Both the position numbers and the translations under genes were made by a program. The notes beneath the pieces are model-generated. The model was not told where the DNA came from and searched no databases. It saw only the letters and a list, made by a program, of their open reading frames with translations. Source: Liolophura sinensis (taxonomy: Eukaryota; Mollusca; Polyplacophora; Chitonida; Chitonidae). Taken from it: 64,000 nucleotides of DNA. The stretch spans positions 246,001 through 310,000 of the forward strand of contig NC_088298.1 in the NCBI RefSeq assembly GCF_032854445.1, written 5' to 3'. Of the stretch, positions 33,842 to 45,419 are shown piece by piece. Every line of letters starts with the position of its first letter. The stretch's first letter is position 1.

Positions 33842-34349
33842 TACCTCTCAAGCAAATGAGGCCCCTTCTCACCGCTGCCGAGCAGGGTCCACATCTGATG
33901 AGACGAAAGGGGAACCAAAAGGGACCATTTGCTCGAGCACACTTCGAGTAGTACGGCGACATCTTCCTTCGTGAAGCATCGCCTGGGGTGATGGTCGGAT
34001 AGGGCTGTGGAAGCTGGCTTATACTTGCTGCCAAATGAAGATAAGTCAGTTCTGAAAAATAATTCACCAATGCAGCAGTTATAAAATCTTTTCTTCCATT
34101 TAACCACCTATTTATTCTTCTACGTGTCTTTGAAAATATGTAAAATATACTCACCACGTTGCGCCTCCGGAGAGCCGGACATTTTCCCGTCTGGTGACAG
34201 TGGTGCAGCACCCATGCTGGCCAGGGCTTTGTTCACGTCTTCTTCTGTATCTGGAAATGAAGAAAAGCCATTTCGATCAAAAAATTGTCATCACGAATTT
34301 GGCATATGTCCCCAAGACACAATTCCACAATAAAACTTTTATAAATAAA

Positions 34350-34466
34350 ATAAAACAATAAAACTGGTGTTTTACGCCCTATTCACGGATATTTTACTTA
34401 TATGACGACCACTAGCATGTTGGCGAGAGGAAACCGGGCACAGCCCGGGGAAACCCACAGCCATAG
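34350..34466 (-). mobile_element. SINE fragment, minus strand (in duplication copy 2)
   Basis: Duplicate of 25256-25372. Confidence 0.7.
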
Positions 34467-35749
34467 TGAAACTTACTTTTTCCCCTCGGTAGGGAAGACA
34501 GGCTCCTTGCACTTCCCCTGCCCTTTTCCCTTGCCCTTGCCCTTATGTTTATCCTCTCTGCTTTCTTCGTCCGAAGACATCATGGCGTGCATTCCCCGTT
34601 TCAAAGGAGGATACCTGTCGATTACTGAAAGAATGCAAAAAAATATAGGGCTTCTAAACATTGGAAAACTTGAATTACATCTGGAACATTAAAAGCATAT
34701 AATTTGGGTGTCTCCTATTAGCAGGCCGGACTCAATGCAGACATATCTGGTGCCGGATATGCTGGCTAGTTCACCAATTGTACTTACCTTTGGGTTCAGG
34801 GAGGGATTGCCTTTCTGGTGAGGATTCACGCTTCTCGGGAACCACTCCAGAGGTTGTAGGCTCCTTGTCACCCATGGCTGCCCCGGTCTTGCCTGCTATT
34901 TCCTTCGTGCGCGCCCTTCCCAGGTGAAGTGCATAGTATTCCCCCGGCTGTTTTCTCACTATGGTTCATGTCTCGGGAGAGCTCTCCTCTTAGTTCGGGA
35001 TGCTTTGACCACATTTGAGTGGTCACCGATTTTCGAATTATGGTTGCGTTTATTTTCTTACGCAATACTCTGTCATAGCGGGAATTAATCAGGATGATAA
35101 TTTTTGTGTTGAGGAACCCTCTTCTCTTTGACTGGCGGACAAGCACTCACCGGTCTTCAGTAGATGGTCGCAATGACCGGATGTAATGGGTCAACTGCTG
35201 GAAGACATGTTTCGAGAGAGAAAGATGCTCCGACCGGTGGTAGGAGGTCTTGTAATGCACAACACTGACAACCACATCCCCGTCCTGCCCCTTGCTGCTC
35301 TGAAGAGCGCGATTGAAATCGTTCCACGTCATATTTACAACCGCACCGGACCGTTGCCCAGTGCATAGCAGAATCCCAAATATGCCACCACGTCCAAATA
35401 CAGCTGTATGCTAAGGGAACCTCCATGTTGTCCAGTCAAGGTGGAGATGGCACGACGTGTCAGGGAACAATTATCACCTTTTTTTTACGTTTTAGGCGTT
35501 ACAAACACGTCAGTCTGTTTTACTGTCTTTTCCCATTTGTCGGCTCTTGACATTTTCCTGATGGAGCCATTCCATTGAGGTAGCCTCGGGATAACGTCGG
35601 CGGCCCCCTCTACGCCATTCTCCTCACAAAATTTTGCCCACAATGCGTACGAAGACGTGTACGACATGATTGTCCCTGGTGCGAGCACATTCACCTTCAT
35701 TTGCTGGTTAATCCACCTTCGAATGCCGACAGTATGCATGCATTGGTCC

Positions 35750-38700
35750 CCCGTGGGGTTTCTGGGGTAAAAAGAATAGGACCTCAGCCCTCTAGGTAAG
35801 CTTGTCGTGAAAGTCGACTAACCTAGAGCTCTCCTGCGGTGAATATAATAGGCTCACATCTTCTCGGTTGTGTGAGAGGCAACCGGGAAGCGACTTGTTT
35901 CCCGTGGGTTGCGACCTGTAATCTACGAGGACGGGATCCTGGTGGCTGATGCCGTGCTAGTCTTGCGAGATCCTCACGCCCAACACGCGACTTTGGCCCT
36001 TACTTGGAGAGGAATCTCACCTGATCTGACAAAGATAAAATAACTCGTAAAATTATTCATTATATAGTACTTATTCCAATGAAGAAGAGCGAGCTGCAGG
36101 CGGCTTCTCAAATATTCATCAATAACAGTATTATCCACAGCCCTGTTGCTCTGCATACAGAGCTTCAGGCTGTGGCAGATCGTGTTTCATTGTGTAAAAC
36201 AGTCACATTATGTTCGGTGTATATACCTCCAAACACTTCTTTGTCAGCTTCTCAGTTACATAATCTTACAGAACAATTACCTAAACCGTTTATTGTAATG
36301 AGAGATTTTAATTCCCATAACCCTCTATGGGGCAGTAATAACATAAATAATAAGGTCAAGATAGTAGAAGACTTCTTATGTAAGGAAAAACTGTGTTATT
36401 TCAATGGTGGTTCTAAAACCTATTTACATCCGGGTAATGGCACTTATTCTGCTATCGATCTCACTATCACAGATCCATCACCTCTCCTTGATTTTTCTAG
36501 GAAGGTGCATGACGATCTTTGTGGTAGTGACCATTTTCTTATTATCCTAGAGCATATCACTTCTAATTCTTTACAACGTGTAGCTGGGTGGAAATAAAGC
36601 AGATTGGATCGCATTTGAGATGTTCTGTGAGGCTGATATCACTCCAGAGACTCTCAATGCAGCAAATGATCCTATATTAAAATTTAACGAGCTTGTTTTA
36701 CGAGCTGCCGATAGAACTATCCCTAAAACCTCGACAAATCCCAAATCCGAAAGCAAACCCTGGTATGATAAGGACTGTCCCAAAGCGATTAAAGACCGCA
36801 AAAAGGCCGAGCGAAATTTCAATATATGTCCTACTGATAACTTAAGCCACGCTCGTATATTTCGAACTAAGGCTCGTCGATTACTCAAGTCCAAGAAATG
36901 ATCTTGTTGGCGGAACTTTGTTTCGGGCATTACGTCAAAAACACCCATGCGTAAGGTGTGGAACATGATTCAGAAACTTAAGGGCAAAAATAATGAAACA
37001 AAAGTTCAGCATTTAATAGATGGAGATAATATATTAACTTCTCCACCCAATATTGCTGATAAACCAGCTGAGACAATTTTAAAGAAATCTTCCTTTGGGA
37101 ATTATAGTAAAGAATTCCAACATATGAAAAACCGGAAGGAGAAAATTAAATTGCCCTTTTCTTCTAAGAATTTAGAAGATTATAATCATCCTTTTAATAT
37201 CGAGGAACTTAAGACTGCATTAAGAAAGGCCCACGATACTGCCCGTGGTCCTGATAACGTATATTATAAGTTTCTAAATCATTTACCACCTGGGCCACTG
37301 GAGACTGCCTTGGACTTGCTTAATGATATTTGGATAACTTTTAATTTTCCACCATAATGGAGGGAGGCCTGTATTATCCCGGTTCCTAGACCGGGTAAGG
37401 ATCATAATGATCCAAATAATTACCGTCCCATAGCTCTTACCAGCTGCTTCTGTAAGACTATGAATTAATGATATTACTTGTTAGGTTTCTTGAAACCAAC
37501 AAGTTACTTTCCGATATTCAATGTGGTTTTCGGCAAGGTATATCTACCATGGATCACCTTGTTCGATTCGTAATCTTTATTCGCCATGGATTCATCAATA
37601 ACGAACATGTGGTGTCCATATTTTTTGACCTTGAAAAGGCCTACGACACCACATGGAAATATGGTATTATAAAATACCTCACGGATATGGGTCTTCAAGG
37701 TCGTTTACCTATATTTATATCAATTTTTATCTGATCTTGTGTTTAAGTTACGAGTTGGGTCCACTCTTTCTGACTCTAATGCGCAGGAAATTGGTGTACT
37801 CCAGGGTAGCATTCTATCACCAACTCTGGTTAGCATAAAAATAAATAGCCTAGCAAAAACATTAACATGTGGCACAGAGGGTTCTTTATACGTGGATGAT
37901 TTCCTTATATGCTACAGAGCTAAGAATATGAATAATATCGAACGTCAGTTGCAGCTTTGTCTCAATAAAATCGAGAAATGGGCAACTGAAAACGGTTTTA
38001 GATTTTCAACGTCTAAAACCGTCGGTATGCATTTTTATAATAAACGGAAACTTCATCTTGAGCTTAATGTTTGTGGTGAACAGATTAAAAGTGTTAGAGA
38101 AACTAAATTTTTAGGTATAATATTTGATAGTAAACTATCTTTTATACCTCATATAAAAATGCTTAAGGCTAAATGTACAAAGGCTCTCGATATAATTAAG
38201 GTCGTGTCTAGCAACGATTGGGGTGCTGAAGAATCAGTTTTACTTAATTTATATCGTTCTCTGGTGAGGTCTAAATTGGACTATGGGCCCATTATTTACG
38301 GTTCCGCTAGGAAGTCGTATATTAAAATGTTGGATCCTGTTCATCACCAAGGTTTGAGGCTCAGCCTTGGTGCTTTTAGAACCTCCCCTGTAGAAAGTTT
38401 ATTCGTAGAGGCAAATGAGCCATCTTTATATCCCCGACGTGTAAAACTGAGCCTTCAATATGCTACTAAGCTTAAAGCTCATCCAACAAACCCTGCCTAC
38501 GACTGTGTTTTCAATCCATTATATGTAGATAAATGTAATAAATGTCCTGACAAGATCCCTCCGCTTGGTCTTCGTATACGGGACCATATTGTGGGTGCTA
38601 ACCTTAAGCTGGAGGACATAGCTCCAGTGTCTTTTCCGGAGTCCCCTCCCTGGCTTCCTCCACGCCGTCAACTAATATTTGATCTACGTAAATATCATAA

Positions 38701-39777
38701 ATCAAGTACAAATCCTCTTATAATTCAGCAAGGTTTTGCTGAAATCAAGGCTGATTATATGGATTATAAATTTATATATACTGAGGGGTCAGAGGATGGG
38801 AACAGGGTTGCGGCTGCGGCTGTCTTAGGTCAGCGGGTCACTTCTCTTCGTTTGTCACCTTCATCTTCTATCTTTTCTGCAGAGGCCAGAGCTATACTCC
38901 TGGCCTTATCATATGTTTCCTTTGGGCATGCCCAGAGGGCCGTGATATGCAGCGACTCGCTGTCTTGCCTTTTGGCAATTCAGAATAAATTTAAAAATCC
39001 ATTGATACTTGAGATCATAGCCAAACATAAAAAGAAATAATTAAAAGAGGTAAAGATATTATATTCTGTTGGATACCAAGTCACACTGACATCCATGGAA
39101 ACACAGTTGTGGACAGGGAGGCGAAAGCTGCCCTGTATAAACCTATATCTCGGGTTAAAATCCCGTATACTGTCATAACGTCTAATATTCTTAAATATAT
39201 TCGTCGCCTTTGGCAGGGTGAATGGGACTTGCAGATCCATAATAAATTGCATGCTATTCATCCCGTCATTGGCTATAATACCTATACTTACCAAATGTCT
39301 CGTAGAGACCAAATAGTTTTAACAAGGTGTTGTGTTGGGCATTCTCATCTAACACACAATTTCATGTTAGATGGGGGCAGTGCTCCCGAGTGTGTTGAAA
39401 GTGATGCAGAATACGGCATCAAAACATACCTTGGTTGACTGTGTAGACTTTGCTCATGTTCGGCAAAGGTTCTACTCAGTCAACTCTACATATGAATTAT
39501 TTGACAGAATCGCTGACGATGTTGTAAAATATTTGAAGGCCATTGGCCCATATCATAAAATATAATGTCAATTGTCTTTAATATTTATAGATAAAAAGTT
39601 ATAGCTTTCATGCCTGCATATACATATAAACATGCCTGTACTTTTTGTTTTATTTTTGATGTTCTCAACATCATTTCGAAAACCTTAACCGTCTCTTGTT
39701 TTCACCTTGTTCTCGCCACGATATGGCTGAAATATTGCCGATGTGGCGTTAAGCCATAATCATTCATTCATTCATTC
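35750..39777 (+). mobile_element. I-type LINE B1, internally deleted, duplication copy 2
   Basis: Same insertion as 26655-30694, carried along by the duplication. Target duplication at 35737-35749 and 39778-39790, the latter with one change (GGACC for GGTCC). Same missing ORF1 block. Confidence 0.92.
36005..39564 (+). pseudogene. ORF2 remnant of LINE B1 (copy 2)
   Basis: As the copy 1 remnant but less broken. An open frame 37739-39040 spans late RT (LQGSILSPTL, LYVDDFLICY, KTVGMHF) through the first RNase H motif (YTEGSEDG, Asp to Glu). The RNase H end lies in other frames (39061-39564). Stops or shifts near 36595, 36900, 37355, 37460 and 37735. Several defects, such as the stop ending the 36079-36597 segment, are common to both copies and so predate the duplication. 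Confidence 0.88.
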
Positions 39778-40902
39778 CATGCATTGGACCACTTTATATT
39801 CATCTATCCCCATATCTTCCGAACATGAGAACTGTGTTGTTCTGCAACTGTTTTCTTCCTTAACCCCCCATTAAAGGACTACAACCAGTCGCAGAAAGTC
39901 TCCAGTAGGTTCTCAGCATGCGGGGGTACCACAGGTGGAGACACAATGTCTTTTGCCGGAAAATCTTTTCCTGATGGTGCAGCACTATCTGGTGGACCCA
40001 TTTCTGCTTCAGAATCATCTTTTCTTCCTGATGACGCATCACTGTCTGGTGGACCCATTTCTACTTCGGAATGTTTTGAAGGGATTAGTGACCACGCCTC
40101 CACGGTGCTTTCCGATTCTGAAGACTGTGCGGAATCCTTATACGACGTCGCAAGGGCCTTGGTTTCTTGCGCTCGACTGTCCTTTTCGGCATAAAACACC
40201 GCAATCATTTTGGCAAACTTCTTCGATGTCTGCTTGAGCCTATGCTTCTTGACGGGATGTGTGTCTACACTCACGAATATTTAATGGCACATTGGGCACG
40301 GTAGCCCTCTCCCCCTGGTTGCCTACTGCCGTGACTTCACAAATGCAATCTTGGATGGTGAAAATACGTGTATATCTCTTAGATTTCTGTTCAATCTCGT
40401 AAAGGGGTTCCCGCACTCCGGGCAAGAGGTTGTCCCTCAATTGTCTTCTGGGTTTTCTATTTAAGGGAAGATAGTAGTGCCGCAGTTTCCGGGTACTCCG
40501 GGAAGCACGCCAGTCAAACTTGGAAGAATCAGAACATGACGATATTTCAGATGTCGGATCGGAAGCAATCTTCAAAAGACAAGCAAAAACAACAGAACCT
40601 CACTAACAATGTAACCTTCAGCAACACCAATTTGTATTAATAACAACCATAATTATAATAATAATGATATTATTATTAGTATTTACAGCATTCATCATAT
40701 TGATAATAAACGTAAAAAATGGACAAGAAATATGCAAGCACTTACCTTGGACTGTTTGGTCTCCAACACTATTAAGGACGGTTTGTCGAGTCCAGAAGAG
40801 TCTTCCTCACTTTCTGTGTCTGTATCCTTTTTTCCTCAAAATCTGTAGAGGCGAATAACGTTATGGTATATTATTATATTAGTATTGTTAATATATAACC
40901 TG

Positions 40903-41047
40903 GGAAGTTCTGTCAGCAAGCCACAAATGCTCCTGGGTTTCCAATGGGGCTCTGCCCGGTTTCCTCCTACCATAATGCTGGCCGCCGTCGTGTAAGTGAA
41001 ATAGTCTTGAGTACGGCGTAAAACACCAATTAAATAAATCGATAAAT
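40903..41047 (+). mobile_element. Chimeric SINE, fusion of fragments a and b (copy 2)
   Basis: The left part (GGGAAGTTCTGTCAGCAAG, ATGCTCCTGGGTTTCC) is fragment a. From AATGGGGCTCTGCCCGG onward it is fragment b. The switch falls in the shared TGGGTTTCC, which predicts deletion of exactly the 240 bp missing relative to copy 1. Confidence 0.88.
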
Positions 41048-41826
41048 ACTAAATAAATAAACTTCAACGTCAAATCGTGTCAATTGGCACTTACCCTGGA
41101 CTCTTCGACAAGACTGGTTACGGGGAAATCCTCTTCAGAGTCGCTTTCTAGCCGTCTTATACAAATTCTTTTCTTTTAAAGACCCCCTCCCCCCGTGGGT
41201 TTTCCGGGGTGATGAGAATAGGACCTCAGCCCTCTAGGCAAGCTTGTCGTAAAAGACGACTAGCCTAGAGCTCTCCTGTGTGAGCCGGTGAATATAATAG
41301 GCTCACATCTGGGTTGTGTGAGGCAACCGGGGGGCGACCCGTTTGCCGTGGGTTGCGACCCGTAATCTCCGAGGACGGGATCCTGGTGGCTGAGGGCGCG
41401 TTGGTCTTGCGAGATCCTCACGCCCAACACGTCACTTTGGCCCTTGCTTGGAGTGAGACGGGAGGTCGGATGGGCCCGGTCACTTTGGCCCTTATTTGCA
41501 GTGAGACGGGACGTGGGATATGCCCGGTCCGATCAATCGGCTTGGTCATATCTTGCCTCTGCGTTGTCCCAGAATTTCTCCATAACTCTTTAAAGAAAAT
41601 GTTATTTCTCAAAGTTCGTTTACGGGACTACGTTTTGAGGCGGTGGCTCATGGGTCAATCGAGTAGATTGAATTTAACCTTTGGTATAAATCAATCTGTT
41701 CGAGTATACCTCATATGGAATCCTTGGTGTCTTTCCTGCCGGGTATTCCCAGGTTTCAGGCATCGCCCTTGTTGGCACTCTGTGGTGGGTGGGAAACATA
41801 TGGGGTGAAATTTATATATATATGCC

Positions 41827-42912
41827 ATGTCGTCCTCAAACCTTTCAATTAATGTCTCCAGTATAACTACCAGGCCTTCCTCTCAGTCGATTTCAAGTGC
41901 TGATAAGAAGAGAAAATTAGAGGTTTTGGCTGACTCAGTTGATAACGGACAGGACAGTTCTCAGAAACAGAAGCCGGCCTCAAAAATTCATCCATTTGTA
42001 CCTAAAAGGGCCTTGCAGCGATCAACAGGTACTTTAAAAAACGTCAAAAATTACGATCCGCAGACATTCTCATTGCATGTTTCCGGAAATAACAATCCAT
42101 CAGTTTATTAGCTTTGAACAAAATAACTGATATTCCTGTGTACACATCCCCTCATCATTCCCTGAACAGCTGTCAGGGAATTACACGTGACAGAGATCAG
42201 GATATCATTGATTTATCAGAAGAGGACATCTGCACAGAACTGAAATCGTAGGGTGTTACCAGAGTGAAACACTTCAGTGTGAAGAAATCTGGTAACATCA
42301 TTAAACTAAATACATATGTTCTCACCTTCAACACTTAATCTATTCCGTCGTATATTTACATTGGCCCGTATAGGGTTAGTGTGGACTTATATATACCTAA
42401 CCCGACACGTTGTTTCAACTGTCAAAAGTTTGGCCATGGCAAGGGCCAGTGTAAAAATAAACTGATTTGTTTCTGTTGCGGCAGCAAGGGTCATGATGGT
42501 TTCGGCAGCAGCAACACAGTTAAGTGTTGTAATTGCGGTGGAGATCATATGGCCTCCTCTAGGGACCGCCCACTTTTCGTCAAAGAAAAACCTCCTTGAC
42601 TTGGCCCATTAAAAACGACAACCCAACTTCTTAACAACCTGCTGCTCAACCTACCCGTACTTCTTGTTCAACCCAGACCACTACAGTAACTAAAAAAACC
42701 CAGTCAATATTACAAAACAAACTGATAACCCTAAACCTGATCAAAGCAAAAATAAACCTGTCAGAACTAAGTGTGAAAATAAATCTCGTAATAAAAATAA
42801 TAAACCTAGTGGCCCTACAGAGCGTCCCTCTAAGGCCACTAGGGACCCTGTCCAAAACTTTTGATAGGTTTGGATCGTTGGAGAACGTTGGCCCTTCAAC
42901 ATCAGTATAAGG
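41827..42912 (+). pseudogene. LINE B_b ORF1 remnant
   Basis: Collinear with B2 ORF1: N-terminus 41827-42111 (KKRKLEVLADSVDNGQDS), stops near 42109, 42249 and 42338. Zinc-knuckle block at 42381-42599 (CFNCQKFGHGKGQC, CFCCGSKGHDGFGS with the last Cys lost, CCNCGGDHMASSRDR with Cys lost), then a deletion of about 150 bp before TWPIKND. The C-terminal proline/lysine-rich tail survives in other frames to about 42912. Non-functional. Confidence 0.83.
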
Positions 42913-43017
42913 GTAATGGATACATCACCCGCACCAGAGAGATCTAACAGCCGATCTCCAAGGAAGGGTCGTCCGAGGTCCAAACATAAAGAGAAATCTC
43001 TCATACGCCTTCCTCCA

Positions 43018-44972
43018 TAATGTCTTTTTAGAGAAAATTATATAGTGGAATTGTCGAGGTCTTAAGGTAAATTTTATTGAAATAACACAGCTAGTTCAAT
43101 CCTTAAATCCTATTGCCCTTTGTTATCAGGAAACTCACCTGAAGACATCTGACAAAGATAAGACAACTCTTAAAGAATACTCATTATACAGTACTTACTT
43201 AAATGAAGTAGAGCGAGCTACAGGCGGCTCTTCTATCTTCATCAATAACAATATTATTCACAGCCCTGTTCCTCTGGATACAGAGCTTCGTTATCTGATA
43301 CAATCACATTCAATATTATTCACAGCCCTGTTCCTCTGGATACAGAGCTTCGTTGTCTGATACAATCACATTATGTTCAGTGTATATTCCTCCTAACATT
43401 TCTTTGTCAGCTTTGCAGTTACATAATTTAATAGAACAATTGCCAAAACCTTTATATAATTATGGGAGATTTTAATTCCCATAACCCCCTATGGGGCGGT
43501 AATAACATAAATAATAAGGGCAAGATAGTAGAAAACTTCTTATCGAAGGAGGAACTGTGTTATTTCAATGATGGTTCTAATACCTATTTACATCCGGGTA
43601 ATGGCACTTATTCTGCTATCGATCTCACTATTACAGATCCACCACTTCTCCTTGATTTTTTCTTGGAAGGTGCATGACGATCTTTTTGATAGTGACCATT
43701 TTCCTATTATCTTAGAACATATCACTTCTAATTCTTTAGAACGTGTAGCTAGGTGGAAATTCGATAAAGCAGATTGGATCGCCTTTGAGGATTTTCTGTG
43801 AGGCTGATATCTCTCCAGAGATTCCTCAAAGCAGCAGATGACCCTGTGTTAAAATTTAACGAGCTTGTATTACGAGCTGCCAATAGAACTATACCTAAGA
43901 CCTCGACAAACCCCAAATCCAAAAAGTAAACCCTGGTACGACAATGACTGTCGTTAAAGCCATAAAGGACCGTAAAAAGGCTGAACGCAGATTTAATCAT
44001 TGTCCTACTGATAATAATTTAAACCAGGTTCGTAATTTTAGAGCTAAGGCTCGTCGATTACTCAAGTCCAAGAGACGATCTTTTTGGCGGAACTTTGTTT
44101 CGGGCATTACGTCAAAAAACACCCATGCGTAAGGTCTGGAACATGGTTCAGAAACTTTAGGGCACAAATAATAAAGCCAAAGTTCAGCATTTAAAAGATG
44201 GAGATATATGTTAACCTCTCCATCCGATATAGGCCAATAAAATTGGCTGAAACGATTTCCAAAAAAATCTTCTTCTGAGAACTATACTAAAGAATTCCAG
44301 CATATTAAAAACCAGAAGGAGAAAACCAAATTGCCGTTTTCTTCTAAAAATTTAGAAGATTATAATCGTCCGTTTAATATCGAAGAACTTAAGACTGCAT
44401 TAAAAAAGGCCCACGATACTGCCTTGTGGTCCCGATAATGTATATTATAAGTTTCTGAACCATTTACCACCTGAGCCATTGGAGACTCTCTGGATTTGCT
44501 TAATGATATTTGGATAACTGGTAATTTTCCACCGTCATGGAGGGAGGCGTGTATTATCCCGGTTCCTAAACCGGGTAAGGATCATACTGATCCAAATAAT
44601 TACCGTCCCATAGCTCTTACCAGCTGTGTCTGTAAGACTATGGAACGGATGATTAATGATAAACTTGTTTGGTTTCTTGAAACCAACAAGCTTTTATCTA
44701 ACATTCAATGTGGTTTTCGTCAAGGTCGATCTACTTTAGATCACCTTGTTCGATTTGAAACTTTTATTCGTGATGGTTTTGTTAATAATGATCATGTGGT
44801 GTCCATATTTTTTGACCCTGAAAAGGCAGGCTTACGACACCACATGGAAATATGGTATTTAAAAGACCTCACGGATATGGGTCTTACAGGTCGATTACCT
44901 ATATTTATATCACAATTTTTATCAGATCGTCAGTTTAAGGTACGGGTTGGGTCCACTCTTTCTGACTCTTAT
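43018..44972 (+). pseudogene. LINE B_b ORF2 remnant (endonuclease and part of RT)
   Basis: Starts at a position equivalent to 58011 (TATAGTGGAATTGTCGAGG). Recognisable: GDFNSHNPLWGGNN, SAIDLTITDP, RPIALTSCVCKTMERM, QCGFRQGRSTLDHL and FFDPEKA (Leu to Pro, then a frameshift). Many one-base shifts, for example near 43455, 43675, 43800, 44160, 44490 and 44830. Cut off in the RT before the catalytic YVDD motif. Confidence 0.85.
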
Positions 44973-45419
44973 TTCAGATTTCAGATTTCTTTATTCACCA
45001 TATCTATATATATCATATGCATAAATCTTGCCTTATCGCTTTAACTTATAGTAACTACAAATATACAGGATATATTAGATGTATGTGAAGAAAAAAAAGT
45101 AAAAAAAAGAAGAAAAAAAAGTAAAAAAAAAGAAGAAAAAAAGGAAACACAATTTCGTCTGTTCGTGTCTGCTCTGTAATTTTCTTATCAAAGCACGGGG
45201 ATCACCCGAACAGACACTCACAAAACGATGCTATAAATATTACTCGGGACACACGAATATTAGAATGCGATAAGACTAATACAAGATTAAAGAAACATAT
45301 GGCGGGAGTAAAGCTCCAAGGAGCTTGATCTATCCCGATAGAAATATACAAATACATGCTATATATGGCGGACAGAGAAAGTGAATAGCATCATTAACAA
45401 AGCCGACACACAATGAAAC

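Larger units (their letters stand above)
33834..41180 (-). pseudogene. Crypton-like tyrosine recombinase gene, decayed and interrupted (copy 2)
   Basis: Duplicate of 24737-32330. Differences that matter: the first visible exon (about 41095-41170, RRLESDSEEDF--TSLVEESR, donor GTAAGTG) has no stop here, whereas copy 1 has TAG at the second Glu. The block at 39879-40274 lacks one lysine codon relative to copy 1, a 3-bp change. The recombinase frameshifts near the box I and box II segments are shared, so they predate the duplication or reflect a splice pattern I cannot see. LINE B1 lies between the block ending near 39880 and the block starting near 35737. Confidence 0.65.
33825..41310. repeat. 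9.09-kb direct duplication, copy 2
   Basis: Matches copy 1 to about 32470 on the copy 1 scale, that is, into the first 130 bp or so of the following B-family LINE (B_b). After that the LINE sequences of the two copies differ. Copy 2 lacks a 240-bp block present in copy 1 at 31861-32100. Confidence 0.9.
41183..44972 (+). mobile_element. I-type LINE B_b, decayed, 3' part missing
   Basis: 5' UTR from about 41183, ORF1 remnant, ORF2 remnant to within the RT domain (GSTLSDSY). It ends abruptly at about 44970, where the tail of a minus-strand CR1-like LINE begins. The 5' UTR carries a roughly 60-bp tandem duplication around 41430-41530 (CACTTTGGCCCTT twice). A 77-bp tandem duplication occurs at about 43250-43390. 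Confidence 0.87.

Noticed and set aside
41314-41808. 164-codon frame in the leader of LINE B_b
   Set aside because: It lies in the LINE 5' UTR, is not conserved in the leaders of B2 or B_a, and overlaps a local tandem duplication.
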